From NCBI GenBank assembly GCA_015487975.1, contig WFOS01000031.1:1-36619 (forward strand): 36,619 nt of DNA, written 5' to 3'. Position 1 is the first letter of the stretch; the number at the start of each line of letters is the position of its first letter. The position numbers and the translations under genes were made by a program. This DNA comes from Ardenticatena sp. (lineage in GTDB: Bacteria > Chloroflexota > Anaerolineae > Ardenticatenales > Ardenticatenaceae). A model generated the notes under the pieces. It did no database searches, was not told the DNA's origin, and saw only the letters and a program-made list of their open reading frames with translations. Of this stretch, positions 25,696 through 32,674 are shown piece after piece.

Positions 25696-25947
25696 ATACC
25701 TTGTGCTTCACACTGAGCGCGGAAGGTCATCCAGGCAGAAGCCCAAAAAGGCATAGCCAGGTCAGGTCCAACTTGCTTTGCCCAGTAGATCGACAACTGC
25801 CAACACCCCTTCGACCACAAATGGGCGTGTTCGCCTCTCCCACACCATGCACAGCAATGAGCCCCCTCCCCCTGCACTTTCCCAGGGCTTCTTCACCGCC
25901 GATCACCCTCTGTCTCTCAGTGGGGGGTAATGCACATGTGAGGCACG

Positions 25948-25977
25948 CTGTACCAAAGTACAGGTCAAGACTGTACT
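25948..25977 (+). promoter_or_regulatory. Operator-like cluster of three CTGTAC half-sites
   Basis: CTGTAC (25948-25953), CAAA, GTACAG (25958-25963), GTCAAGA, CTGTAC (25971-25976). The first two form a 16-bp palindrome and the last two a 7-bp inverted repeat (AGTACAG/CTGTACT). The array ends 9 nt upstream of the -35 box of the next entry, a position suited to an activator or a repressor. The first palindrome fits CTG-N10-CAG as in enterobacterial SOS boxes, but LexA sites in this phylum are not expected to look like that. Confidence 0.5.
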
Positions 25978-25985
25978 AACGCCCA

Positions 25986-26014
25986 TTGTCTCTTTCTGCA
26001 GGGCATTTTATGAT
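25986..26014 (+). promoter_or_regulatory. Promoter of the RiPP operon
   Basis: A -35 TTGTCT (25986-25991), a 17-nt spacer and -10 TATGAT (26009-26014). This predicts a start near 26021 and a 53-nt leader to the precursor ATG. The -10 matches consensus at 5 of 6 positions and the -35 at 4 of 6. Confidence 0.5.
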
Positions 26015-26073
26015 GCAGGAGCATTGGCCAATGCGGAGTTGGGTCTTTCACGCCACATGTAGGAGGGTGAGCC

Positions 26074-26178
26074 ATGAAAGTACGAGTCATCAAGCGAGGC
26101 ATGAATCCCATGGAAGGGCGGGCTGGCGCTGGCTGGTGTTGCCACTGCTGGTGCTGGGCGCTCATCATTGCCGGGTAA
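26074..26178 (+). CDS. Azole RiPP precursor peptide (34 residues)
   Basis: AGGAGG (26061-26066) lies 7 nt before the ATG, the best ribosome site in this part of the window. The peptide begins MKVRVIKRG, continues NPMEGRAGAG and then has the block WCCHCWCW (residues 21-28) before the tail ALIIAG. All four Cys are in the block. There is no Ser, Thr or Asp and only one Glu, so only thiazol(in)es, not oxazoles, could form. The leader (about residues 1-20) is short and basic with a beta-strand-like KVRVI that could dock on the RRE domain of the protein at 31045. The AGAG before Trp21 is a plausible cleavage region. A YcaO, a SagB dehydrogenase and an exporter follow in the same direction. I do not recognise the family. 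A 93-codon frame in another register covers it and could hide it from automatic calling. Confidence 0.82.
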   Translation: MKVRVIKRGMNPMEGRAGAGWCCHCWCWALIIAG

Positions 26179-26191
26179 GAACAGCCTGGCC

Positions 26192-26221
26192 GAGGGGGAA
26201 GTGTCCCGGGGCTTCCCCCTC
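26192..26221 (+). terminator. Hairpin directly after the precursor gene (partial terminator or processing site)
   Basis: The perfect 10-bp stem GAGGGGGAAG / CTTCCCCCTC has a 10-nt loop and begins 14 nt after the precursor stop. No T-run follows, so read-through into the biosynthetic genes is expected. Such stems often give high precursor mRNA relative to enzyme mRNA. Confidence 0.65.
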
Positions 26222-26263
26222 CCATCTTCATGCAGGTTCACTTCTGACGATGGAGGGGATTCC

Positions 26264-26848
26264 TTGAAGGTGACAGAGATTCTGTACCGCTACGGTGGGA
26301 GCATTGCCTTTTTTGGGGGATTGGGCGCCATTGCAACAGCGCGTCATTTAGGCTTTCCATGGACACAAATCTTTTGGGGCCAGGAAACGATGCCCATTTG
26401 GGGCTGGATCGTCGCGTTTGTTATCGGTATGCTCCTAGCGCGCCTCGATATCCGGGTGATGCGATGGATACTTCGCTCGCGTGGGCTCTTACAAACATCC
26501 TCAAGCTCATCCACAGAGGAGGCGGGGGATACATGGCCTTCCTTCCTCCTCGAGGCTATGAAGTGGGGGGGTATCTCCTTTGGAGAGGAAGGCGTCCGCG
26601 TTGGGATGATCGCCTTCGCAGGAATGTTCCTACCGGGAGAAGGAACACTCGTCCTAAGCGCCGTCCTGGTGGGCATTCTCATTGGTTTGATGCACATCCT
26701 GTATCTCGATGCGCTGTTCTTGCCCACGAAAACATTGTTTCACGTCCTTCTTTCACTCGTTTTCGTCCAATGGGGAATGCTTGTGAGTTTTGTTGTCCAC
26801 TTTGCGTTCAATCTTTCCATGGTATTCGACATCGAGATTGTCAAATAA
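26264..26848 (+). CDS. CPBP (Abi)-family intramembrane protease-like protein
   Basis: A 194-residue membrane protein with about six hydrophobic segments. CPBP motifs are visible: GEEGVRVGM (Glu108, Glu109, Arg112) in place of EExxxR, LIGLMH (His144), and VVHFAFN (His179, Asn183) for HxxxN. The spacing of the first motif is one residue shorter than usual. In RiPP and bacteriocin loci these proteins act as immunity factors or as proteases that trim the leader. Here it is the first gene after the precursor, so either role is possible. The start is TTG 26264, preceded by GGAGGGG with 5 nt spacing. The open frame upstream to 26168 is across the hairpin and has no ribosome site. Confidence 0.72.
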   Translation: MKVTEILYRYGGSIAFFGGLGAIATARHLGFPWTQIFWGQETMPIWGWIVAFVIGMLLARLDIRVMRWILRSRGLLQTSSSSSTEEAGDTWPSFLLEAMKWGGISFGEEGVRVGMIAFAGMFLPGEGTLVLSAVLVGILIGLMHILYLDALFLPTKTLFHVLLSLVFVQWGMLVSFVVHFAFNLSMVFDIEIVK

Positions 26849-26867
26849 AAAGGAAGGAGAAACGAAA

Positions 26868-27323
26868 ATGAGCAATATTATGAAAAATATCAACAAAGCA
26901 GTGATGTTCATCATTTTTATCATACTCATCGAAACGATTTTTGTGCGTCTGTTTATCGCCACACCGACAGAAAGTTCCCAATGGGTTTCAACAATACGAA
27001 GTCTCCTTATCCTGGTTGGGGTTCTTTTTGCCCTTTACCTTTACCAGAATCGAGGAAATAAGAACGTTGCTGCTCTTACACTCTCAGTATTAGGGGGATA
27101 TGTTCTTGCGAAAGGTCTGTATCACATCCTGACAACAGGAAATATCGTTGTCCGAGAAGGACGCATTTTTCAAGTTTACATAGGGAATATCATCCTGGGG
27201 AGTTTCTTCATTTTGTATGCCCTTCTTGTCTGGCGGTTTGGGGCGCCAGCCCTCTCCTCAAGAGAAGAAAGCACGCTATCCCGTCATCCCTATGAAAGGG
27301 AGGAGTCACGCGATGGCAGATAA
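26868..27323 (+). CDS. Four-helix membrane protein of unknown function
   Basis: A 151-residue protein with hydrophobic segments near residues 11-30, 43-60, 67-88 and 104-123, and a charged C-terminal tail (SSREESTLSRHPYEREESRDGR). I recognise no family. AAGGAAGGAG lies just upstream of ATG 26868. Its gene is markedly AT-rich at the 5' end compared with the rest of the window. It overlaps the next gene by 11 nt. A self-protection or export-accessory role is a guess from position only. Confidence 0.75.
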   Translation: MSNIMKNINKAVMFIIFIILIETIFVRLFIATPTESSQWVSTIRSLLILVGVLFALYLYQNRGNKNVAALTLSVLGGYVLAKGLYHILTTGNIVVREGRIFQVYIGNIILGSFFILYALLVWRFGAPALSSREESTLSRHPYEREESRDGR

Positions 27324-28062
27324 TGAGGCCCGAATCACTCTTCTTTCTTCCTTCATGCGTTCGCCTTTGAACCAGGAGGAGCCTCAAAGCCTGGAGGCGT
27401 TTTTGGGAGACATCTTGAAGGAGGGAGAAACGCCAAGTTCACCTATTTTCCCCTACGTACTTGAAGCAAAACGGTGGACTCAGTTGCTCGAGAGGATACC
27501 CACAGAGAAGATTGATGAGATCCTCCGATCACCCTATTATGAGGAATTGAACGCCTACCTGAAAGAGGGACAATCCGTTGAGCCTGCACATCTTTCATCC
27601 CATGAAGTGATCGGTGAGTTGCTCCACCACTTGACCCGGCTGTTCAAGGAACAGGCCCAATACCCGACCTACTTCGATCTTCTGGTTGTAGTCGATGGGA
27701 AGGTATACAAGTACATACTTGCCCTTGACCGGTTTTTGCAACTTACCACACTGCCTGCCAAGACCGTTGGCGGAGAGGGAGGAGTCTGGGTATTGCCGGT
27801 GGTGAGTGTGTTACGCTCCTTGCACATTGCTCGCGAAGCTGGGTATCAACAAGGGCTCATTCTCATTGGGGTCCTTTGGGCTACCATTGCATCTGCTGCT
27901 GCCAAACTTGGGCTCCAAATACAAGTGAAGTGGGGCGTAGGTCAGGAATGGTTGGGCATTGAAGATGACCCGTTTTGGAGTGCTCCTGTTGGTTTCGAGA
28001 TTGCCCCTGTTCCCACATTCGTTGTCACTCGTGAACATTCCCAGGAAACTGCGGGGCAATAG
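27313..28062 (+). CDS. Degenerate nitroreductase-fold protein, SagB-related
   Basis: A 249-residue soluble protein. The N-terminal half is Glu-rich and helical. The C-terminal half contains GYQQGLILIGVLWATIASAAAKLGLQIQV, then LGIEDDPFWSAPVGFEIAPVP. This follows the pattern of the last part of SagB-type dehydrogenases (GYR-aLldaG-xAxxlxLAAxxLGL, then LGIxxDxExxlxxvxVG). The N-terminal FMN-binding Arg/Ser motif (R-x-S-x-R) is absent, so flavin binding is doubtful. It may be a structural partner of the SagB enzyme encoded next. ATG 27313 follows AGGGAGGAG with 8 nt spacing; ATG 27292 is a weaker alternative. The family link is an inference from motif order. Confidence 0.65.
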   Translation: MADNEARITLLSSFMRSPLNQEEPQSLEAFLGDILKEGETPSSPIFPYVLEAKRWTQLLERIPTEKIDEILRSPYYEELNAYLKEGQSVEPAHLSSHEVIGELLHHLTRLFKEQAQYPTYFDLLVVVDGKVYKYILALDRFLQLTTLPAKTVGGEGGVWVLPVVSVLRSLHIAREAGYQQGLILIGVLWATIASAAAKLGLQIQVKWGVGQEWLGIEDDPFWSAPVGFEIAPVPTFVVTREHSQETAGQ

Positions 28063-28122
28063 GGCGACGGGGAGTAATGGCTGGAGAAGATGAAGTTGAA
28101 ATTCCTTGGAGGGACAATGACC

Positions 28123-28950
28123 ATGAGACCGACAATTGTAGAAAAAGAACGGAAAGTATTAACAGACATTCTGGAAATCGAACGCCGGTTTGAGGAGGCT
28201 TCTCAGAGCACGCCTCTAGATGAGAAGAACTACGTATTACCCGAATACTTCTCGCTAACGCGCGAATTCGACGGAGGGGTAAAGCGCATTCCTCTTCCAA
28301 CCCTTGCAGCTCCACTCGATGGTCCTTCGTACTTTGATGTGGTGAGTCAAAGAGCCAGCAGACGGGCATACGACAAGGAGAAGCCTATTCCTTTAGCAAT
28401 TCTCTCCGCTATTCTCTTCTGGGCGACGGGAAAACGAGGAGAAATGCTCGCGTACTCTCAAAAAGCATTCCCATTGTTTCACACACCCTCCAGTGGCGGG
28501 CTCCAGGGCATTGACGTGTACATTCTCTCAACCCAGAGCGGAGGAGAACTGCTGCCCGGATTTTACTACTACGACAAAATAGAACACGAATTGGTAGTGA
28601 TGTGTGCCCCCTGTTTGCCATCTATCTGGGTCCCCGAAGGGATATATCACCAGTGGTTCACGTTGGATGCACCCATTCTGATGCTCTTCGTGCTGAATTT
28701 GATGCGAGGGCTTTGGAAATATGGTCTCATGTTTTACAGAAATGGGCTGATGGACGCGGGCATCATGGCTGCTCACGTTCACCTGGCTGCTCAAGCCCTG
28801 GGGGTCGATTCATGTATGATCGCCGGTTTCGACAAACGGTTGTTTGCCGACAAGTTGATGCTTGAGGAATACGAGATCCCCACTTTACTGATGGGGCTGG
28901 GATATCGAAAGGAACGAGCCGGTGAGACGTACATGCCCTCTACTGGCTAG
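28123..28950 (+). CDS. SagB-type azoline dehydrogenase (FMN nitroreductase fold)
   Basis: A 275-residue SagB/McbC-family enzyme, which oxidises thiazolines to thiazoles with FMN. The phosphate-binding RASRRAYDKEKPIP (residues 77-90), HTPSSGGLQGIDVYIL, LLPGFYYYDKIEHEL and KYGLMFYRNGLMDAGIMAAHVHLAAQALGVDSCMIAGFD are all in family order. The central Lys/Tyr motif reads as WKYGLMFYRNGL. It points to mature azoles rather than azolines in the product. GGAGGG (28108-28113) is 9 nt before ATG 28123; ATG 28117 is closer, and 28090 has only a weak GGAG. The gap to the gene upstream is 60 nt. Confidence 0.88.
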   Translation: MRPTIVEKERKVLTDILEIERRFEEASQSTPLDEKNYVLPEYFSLTREFDGGVKRIPLPTLAAPLDGPSYFDVVSQRASRRAYDKEKPIPLAILSAILFWATGKRGEMLAYSQKAFPLFHTPSSGGLQGIDVYILSTQSGGELLPGFYYYDKIEHELVVMCAPCLPSIWVPEGIYHQWFTLDAPILMLFVLNLMRGLWKYGLMFYRNGLMDAGIMAAHVHLAAQALGVDSCMIAGFDKRLFADKLMLEEYEIPTLLMGLGYRKERAGETYMPSTG

Positions 28951-28995
28951 GAGCACTGTTATTCCATTCACTCGATGAGATGAGGAGGCATTCGC

Positions 28996-29892
28996 ATGGG
29001 TAAACCGGTGCTAGAAGTGATGTCTGTTTCTAAGCGTTACGGGACCGTACAAGCGCTGGATACTGTATCCTTTACGATCGAGAAGGGGCAAATCGTGTGT
29101 TTGGTCGGTCATAACGGCGCGGGGAAGACGACTCTTGTGGAATCCATCTTGGGCTTGCGCGATCCGGACGAGGGCACCATCAATCTCTTCGGTCATCCAG
29201 TGCGAGGACATCTTCCCGTGCGTATCATCCGGCGTCTGGGCATCATGCTGGAAGACGCGGGCTTCTTACCCTCCATGCCTGTGGAAGCGTGTATCCGCAT
29301 GATGGCCGAAATGTATGAGGTTCCCTTCCCTAAACACCGGGTAGCAGATCTTCTGGAGCAAGTAGGGTTGCCAACCCGGGTGGCGAAGTCTCCTTTCAAA
29401 CACCTATCGCTGGGACAAAAGCGTCGCGTGGAACTTGCTGTTGCCCTGGTGACCGACCCGGAATTCCTGATATTGGATGACCCTTTCTTGGGGTTGGACC
29501 CTGCAGGACGCATAGAAATTCTGAACACTTTGCGCGCCCTTCACCAGGGGCGCACCATCTTCTACACCACCCATTACCTGGACATTGTAACCCGTTTCGC
29601 AGACCAGGTTCTGGTATTGATGCACGGACGCATTCGCGAACACGGCACACCGGCAGAACTCATCCAGCGTTACGGTGGTCGGTGGCGGTTGCAAGTGAGC
29701 ACCTCCTCACCCCCGCCGGGATTCACCGCTAACGGGCGTCGCGGTCTTTTCGTCAAGGAGGTAGATTCTCTGGATGAATTAGTTTCGACCCTGGGAATGA
29801 TAACCCGTCAAGTTTCCCTCATGGAACTGTACGTGGAGCCTCCCACGCTCCAGGACGTTTTCCAACGGTTGATGGAGGAAGATAAGGCATGA
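28996..29892 (+). CDS. ABC exporter ATPase for the RiPP
   Basis: A 298-residue ATP-binding subunit of the CcmA/NatA/BcrA type. Walker A GHNGAGKTT (residues 38-46), signature HLSLGQKRRVELA (138-148), Walker B FLILDDPFLGLD (157-168) and the switch His in YTTHYLD (His193) are present. The residue after the Walker B Asp is Asp162 rather than the usual Glu. The Q-loop position holds Glu86 (MLEDAGF). The C-terminal 70 residues form a small domain that may contact the permease. GAGGAGG lies 7 nt before the ATG. It overlaps the permease gene by 4 nt (ATGA). Cytoplasmic side of an export complex. Confidence 0.92.
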   Translation: MGKPVLEVMSVSKRYGTVQALDTVSFTIEKGQIVCLVGHNGAGKTTLVESILGLRDPDEGTINLFGHPVRGHLPVRIIRRLGIMLEDAGFLPSMPVEACIRMMAEMYEVPFPKHRVADLLEQVGLPTRVAKSPFKHLSLGQKRRVELAVALVTDPEFLILDDPFLGLDPAGRIEILNTLRALHQGRTIFYTTHYLDIVTRFADQVLVLMHGRIREHGTPAELIQRYGGRWRLQVSTSSPPPGFTANGRRGLFVKEVDSLDELVSTLGMITRQVSLMELYVEPPTLQDVFQRLMEEDKA

Positions 29893-30998
29893 AACGTATA
29901 TGGTCTCTGCTTAAATCCGATATCAGCCTGGTTATTCGCGAACCCTACTTTCTGTTCTTTGACTTGCTTTTCGCACCGGCGGCCTTTTTCTTCTTTGTCA
30001 CGGTGATGGGAGCGCCCACGTCCGCGTTCGTGTTCCACATGTACGTAGCCGCTCCTACGGGGCAAACGCTCATCGAGCAGAACGCGGAGCAGATGGGCAA
30101 CTTCCGCGTTTACTTCGTGCCGCAAGATGTGTCTGACCCTGTACGCTGGACACTGGACACAGCGATTAAAGCCAAACACGATCCAGTCCTTCTCATCTTC
30201 CCGGCTCAATGGGAAGACGATGTCCAGCTAGGAAAAGAAATTCCTGTGGAACTCTACGCCTCTGCCGATAATCCTAATGCCTACTTGGCCACGGTCTTTC
30301 TGGATAGCCTGGCCGAATCCATGGAGTTGCTCGCAGACCGTCCTACGCCCTTTGTCGTTCAAGGGACATCCTTCGAGGCGGTAGAACGTCCGACGGTAGA
30401 CCGGGTGACGATTCAGACATTGCTCATCATGTGGCTCATTGTCGGGGGCATGCACGCGGTCTCCCAGTATTCGTTCCTGGTCGAAAGCGGCATGAACAAG
30501 CGATTGCTCGTCACTCCGTTGCGAAAGGTAGAACTCATCGTCGCCTTGGTTCTGGAGGCCATGATGGTGCTTCTCGCCGTGTCCATCGGTGTTCTGTTGT
30601 TGGCTAAGGTCATGTACCAGGCAACGATTATGGATACTCCCACGAACATTTTCTACATTATCTTGGGAGAGGTTGTTATGGTAACGCTTTCCGCCACGAT
30701 GGGATTGTTCATCGCGGTGCTTCTCAAAGAGCCTGCACGGATGGCCTGGGGACCATTGGGAATTTACATCTTGTTGATGTTCATCTCGGGGTTGACCTTG
30801 CCAGTGGCCTTCTTCCCTGAAACTCTGCGTCAAACTGCAGAATTACTGCCCACGCGACGGTTGATTATGGCACTAGAAGCAGCCCTACTCTACAACCGGC
30901 CGGGTTGGTCATTGATGGTATACCCTGCATTGGTTTCTTTGGCCTTCTTTGCGGGTACTGTGTTGCTGATGCCCTGGCGCGAAACTCGACGAGCCTAG
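29889..30998 (+). CDS. ABC-2 type exporter permease
   Basis: A 369-residue permease. One hydrophobic segment near residues 22-40 is followed by an extracellular loop of about 130 residues (to about 170). A cluster of five segments then covers about 175-365, including LLIMWLIVGGMHAVSQYSFLVESGMNKRLL and PLGIYILLMFISGLTLPVAFFPETLRQTAELLPTRRLI. The last segment matches the typical ABC-2 TELLPxxRLI signature. It is translationally coupled to the ATPase (ATGA), so both form one exporter for the modified peptide, possibly also giving self-resistance. Confidence 0.9.
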   Translation: MKRIWSLLKSDISLVIREPYFLFFDLLFAPAAFFFFVTVMGAPTSAFVFHMYVAAPTGQTLIEQNAEQMGNFRVYFVPQDVSDPVRWTLDTAIKAKHDPVLLIFPAQWEDDVQLGKEIPVELYASADNPNAYLATVFLDSLAESMELLADRPTPFVVQGTSFEAVERPTVDRVTIQTLLIMWLIVGGMHAVSQYSFLVESGMNKRLLVTPLRKVELIVALVLEAMMVLLAVSIGVLLLAKVMYQATIMDTPTNIFYIILGEVVMVTLSATMGLFIAVLLKEPARMAWGPLGIYILLMFISGLTLPVAFFPETLRQTAELLPTRRLIMALEAALLYNRPGWSLMVYPALVSLAFFAGTVLLMPWRETRRA

Positions 30999-31044
30999 AA
31001 ATTCCAGTTCTTGTCAGAACAAAGTAGACGAGGAGGGTGAAAAG

Positions 31045-31899
31045 GTGGTGAGTCGGAATCACATGAAAGCAAACACAAAATACGTTTTAGCCCGAGTTTC
31101 TCCCAAAGAGCTGCTCGTGAGCACCGGACCTTTTGGCCGGCAGTACATGGAGTTGACGTTTGAAACATCGGAAACCTGTCAATTTGTGTATGAATTGTAC
31201 GAGACATTGACACGCTCTCCCATGCCTGGAGAAGAAATTGTCGCCTCCTTTCAGGCTGGGGGACACGATCTAGCCATTTTGGAACGCCTGGAGGAGATGC
31301 AGGTCATCATCCCTGCTGTAGTTGAAGATCCAAGAATTCAAGCATATGTGGTAAAGAACGGCGAAGGGAAGTTAGCACAGGCTCTACAACGGCATTTGAA
31401 TGCATTAGGCTTTACTGCAGAAGTGGTCGCGCTGGCTGAGGATATTCAGGAAGGGCATATGTTGGTGGCTGCTCTCGACCACTGGGAGCCGCGAACCCTT
31501 CGGAACCTAGAAAACCGAGCACTCTCCAACAGAAATGACTTCCTTCCGATTGTCTACGTCGCAGAGGGTGGGTTCATCGGCCCCTGTGCTAGCCCGCAAA
31601 CGGCTCGTTATGTGGATTTCGAGACCCAATTCGATGCCAGTTTGTTTTCCTGGCTGGGCTGGCGTTCCTATCGGGAAGTGATGGCGTCCACTGGGCGGGA
31701 CAAGGCTCATGCACCGCCCTTGCCCCATGTGGAGTTTATTACCTCTTTGGCCGCTATGTTGATACAGAAGCATTGGGCACAAGATAAAAATCTCCTGGCC
31801 AACAAAGTAATTCTGGTCGATCTGGTTTCGCTCTATATTGAGGATGTGCGTATTTACCGCGTTCACACTGGTCACGTGAACCCAAGGGTGGAAATTTGA
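31045..31899 (+). CDS. RRE / E1-like partner protein of the YcaO cyclodehydratase
   Basis: A 284-residue protein. Residues 10-90 look like a RiPP recognition element (winged-helix leader-binding fold): strands KYVLARVSP, KELLVSTG, ELTF, then helices and a terminal RLEEMQVIIPA. Residues 95-260 follow the truncated E1/ThiF-like domain of TOMM cyclodehydratase partners: HLNALGF, VALDHWEPRTLRNLENRALSNRNDFLPIVYV, then GGFIGPCASPQTARYVDFETQFD. In relatives the last motif is iGPlxxPgxxxCyxCl with zinc-binding Cys; here the CxxC positions are RYVD, so zinc binding is lost. It should bind the leader and present the core to the YcaO enzyme. The start is GTG 31045 (AGGAGG 8 nt upstream); GTG 31048 and ATG 31063 are alternatives. 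Confidence 0.75.
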   Translation: MVSRNHMKANTKYVLARVSPKELLVSTGPFGRQYMELTFETSETCQFVYELYETLTRSPMPGEEIVASFQAGGHDLAILERLEEMQVIIPAVVEDPRIQAYVVKNGEGKLAQALQRHLNALGFTAEVVALAEDIQEGHMLVAALDHWEPRTLRNLENRALSNRNDFLPIVYVAEGGFIGPCASPQTARYVDFETQFDASLFSWLGWRSYREVMASTGRDKAHAPPLPHVEFITSLAAMLIQKHWAQDKNLLANKVILVDLVSLYIEDVRIYRVHTGHVNPRVEI

Positions 31900-31927
31900 G
31901 GACATCGGCATCGCGCAAGGATATGTG

Positions 31928-32671
31928 ATGGGAGTAAAAAACATGGCACATCAGCAGAAGGTGCCGCTTCTAGCAAAAAATGGAGCGGGCATTGTTGAAC
32001 ACTTTCTGAAAGCTCGCGAGGGTATCTACAACCCAACAGACACAGCCACATTTGACGAAGCCCGCCAACGTTTGCAAACGTTGGCACATACACTCCTACG
32101 TGACGTAGCCCGCTATGCCGCCGATGCCTCGGTGTTCTACTGGCTCGCTCAAATCGACTACACGATTGCCGAATCATATTTATGGGCTGAAGACCATGGC
32201 AATGCTCAGCGCTTTTTCGAAAGTACCATCAAACATAGTATACGTGCGATTCGTCAACAGGGAGACATGGCCGATGTTCATCGTCTCTTGGGAGAGTGCA
32301 TTGGTCGGCTTATTCCATTGAAAGGGTGGCTTTTTGCAACTGTGAAAGCTAAACAGGCCTTAACGGCCCTCAGAACGGCCTTGGGTCTGGACGATCAAAA
32401 CGGGCGGGCGTATATCGCATTGAGCACTTATTACTTGTTCGCCCCTCCCGTGTTTGGGGGAAATCTGGGCGCGGCTGTGGAGTCCCTGCAACGATCTTTC
32501 TCGTGTCCTTTGACACATCACGAGGATTTTCTGGCCTCCTTCTGGATGGCGTATGCGTTGTCGAAAACTGGGGCGTCGGACGAGGCACAGGAATATCTAG
32601 CCCGTGCTTTGTCTCTGTATCCCAACAACTATCAAGCTTTGCATCTGCAAGAACATTTGCGAGGTAGGTGA
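31928..32671 (+). CDS. TPR-repeat protein of the RiPP locus
   Basis: A 247-residue helical protein. Several 34-residue TPR-like helix pairs are visible: YAADASVFYWLAQIDYTIAESYLWAEDHGNAQRFFESTIK, TVKAKQALTALRTALGLDDQNGRAYIALSTYYLFAPPVFGGNLGAAVESLQRSFS, and DFLASFWMAYALSKTGASDEAQEYLARALSLYPNNYQAL. The FAPPVFGGNLGAAVESLQ element recalls TPR proteins with a P-x-x-GG insertion. It lies between the RRE protein and YcaO, 3 nt before the YcaO start. A scaffold role for the modification complex is suggested by position only. AAGGA lies 6 nt before ATG 31928; ATG 31943 has GGGAG 8 nt upstream and is almost as likely. Confidence 0.78.
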   Translation: MGVKNMAHQQKVPLLAKNGAGIVEHFLKAREGIYNPTDTATFDEARQRLQTLAHTLLRDVARYAADASVFYWLAQIDYTIAESYLWAEDHGNAQRFFESTIKHSIRAIRQQGDMADVHRLLGECIGRLIPLKGWLFATVKAKQALTALRTALGLDDQNGRAYIALSTYYLFAPPVFGGNLGAAVESLQRSFSCPLTHHEDFLASFWMAYALSKTGASDEAQEYLARALSLYPNNYQALHLQEHLRGR

Positions 32672-32674
32672 ACT

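Larger units (their letters stand above)
25696..26073 (+). other. 378-nt regulatory gap before the RiPP precursor
   Basis: The region holds no credible gene. It marks a change from the GC-rich operon on the left to the more AT-rich biosynthetic locus on the right. Its right half carries the CTGTAC repeats and a promoter. On the minus strand a 64-codon frame (25683-25877) is open but has no ribosome site and was rejected. No clear terminator follows the AAA+ gene. Confidence 0.6.

Noticed and set aside
25683-25877. 64-codon minus-strand frame after the AAA+ gene
   Set aside because: Cys/Trp-containing and superficially RiPP-like, but it has no ribosome site, faces away from the locus and overlaps the end of a real gene.
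25948-25963. CTG-N10-CAG read as a true LexA/SOS box
   Set aside because: It matches the enterobacterial form, but other bacterial phyla use different LexA sites and no SOS gene is near. Kept only as an operator-like repeat.
25986-26267. 93-codon open frame overlapping the precursor
   Set aside because: It has no ribosome site at any of its starts, low-complexity Arg/His-rich content, and it spans the hairpin and the next gene start. The 34-codon frame has AGGAGG and a meaningful core.
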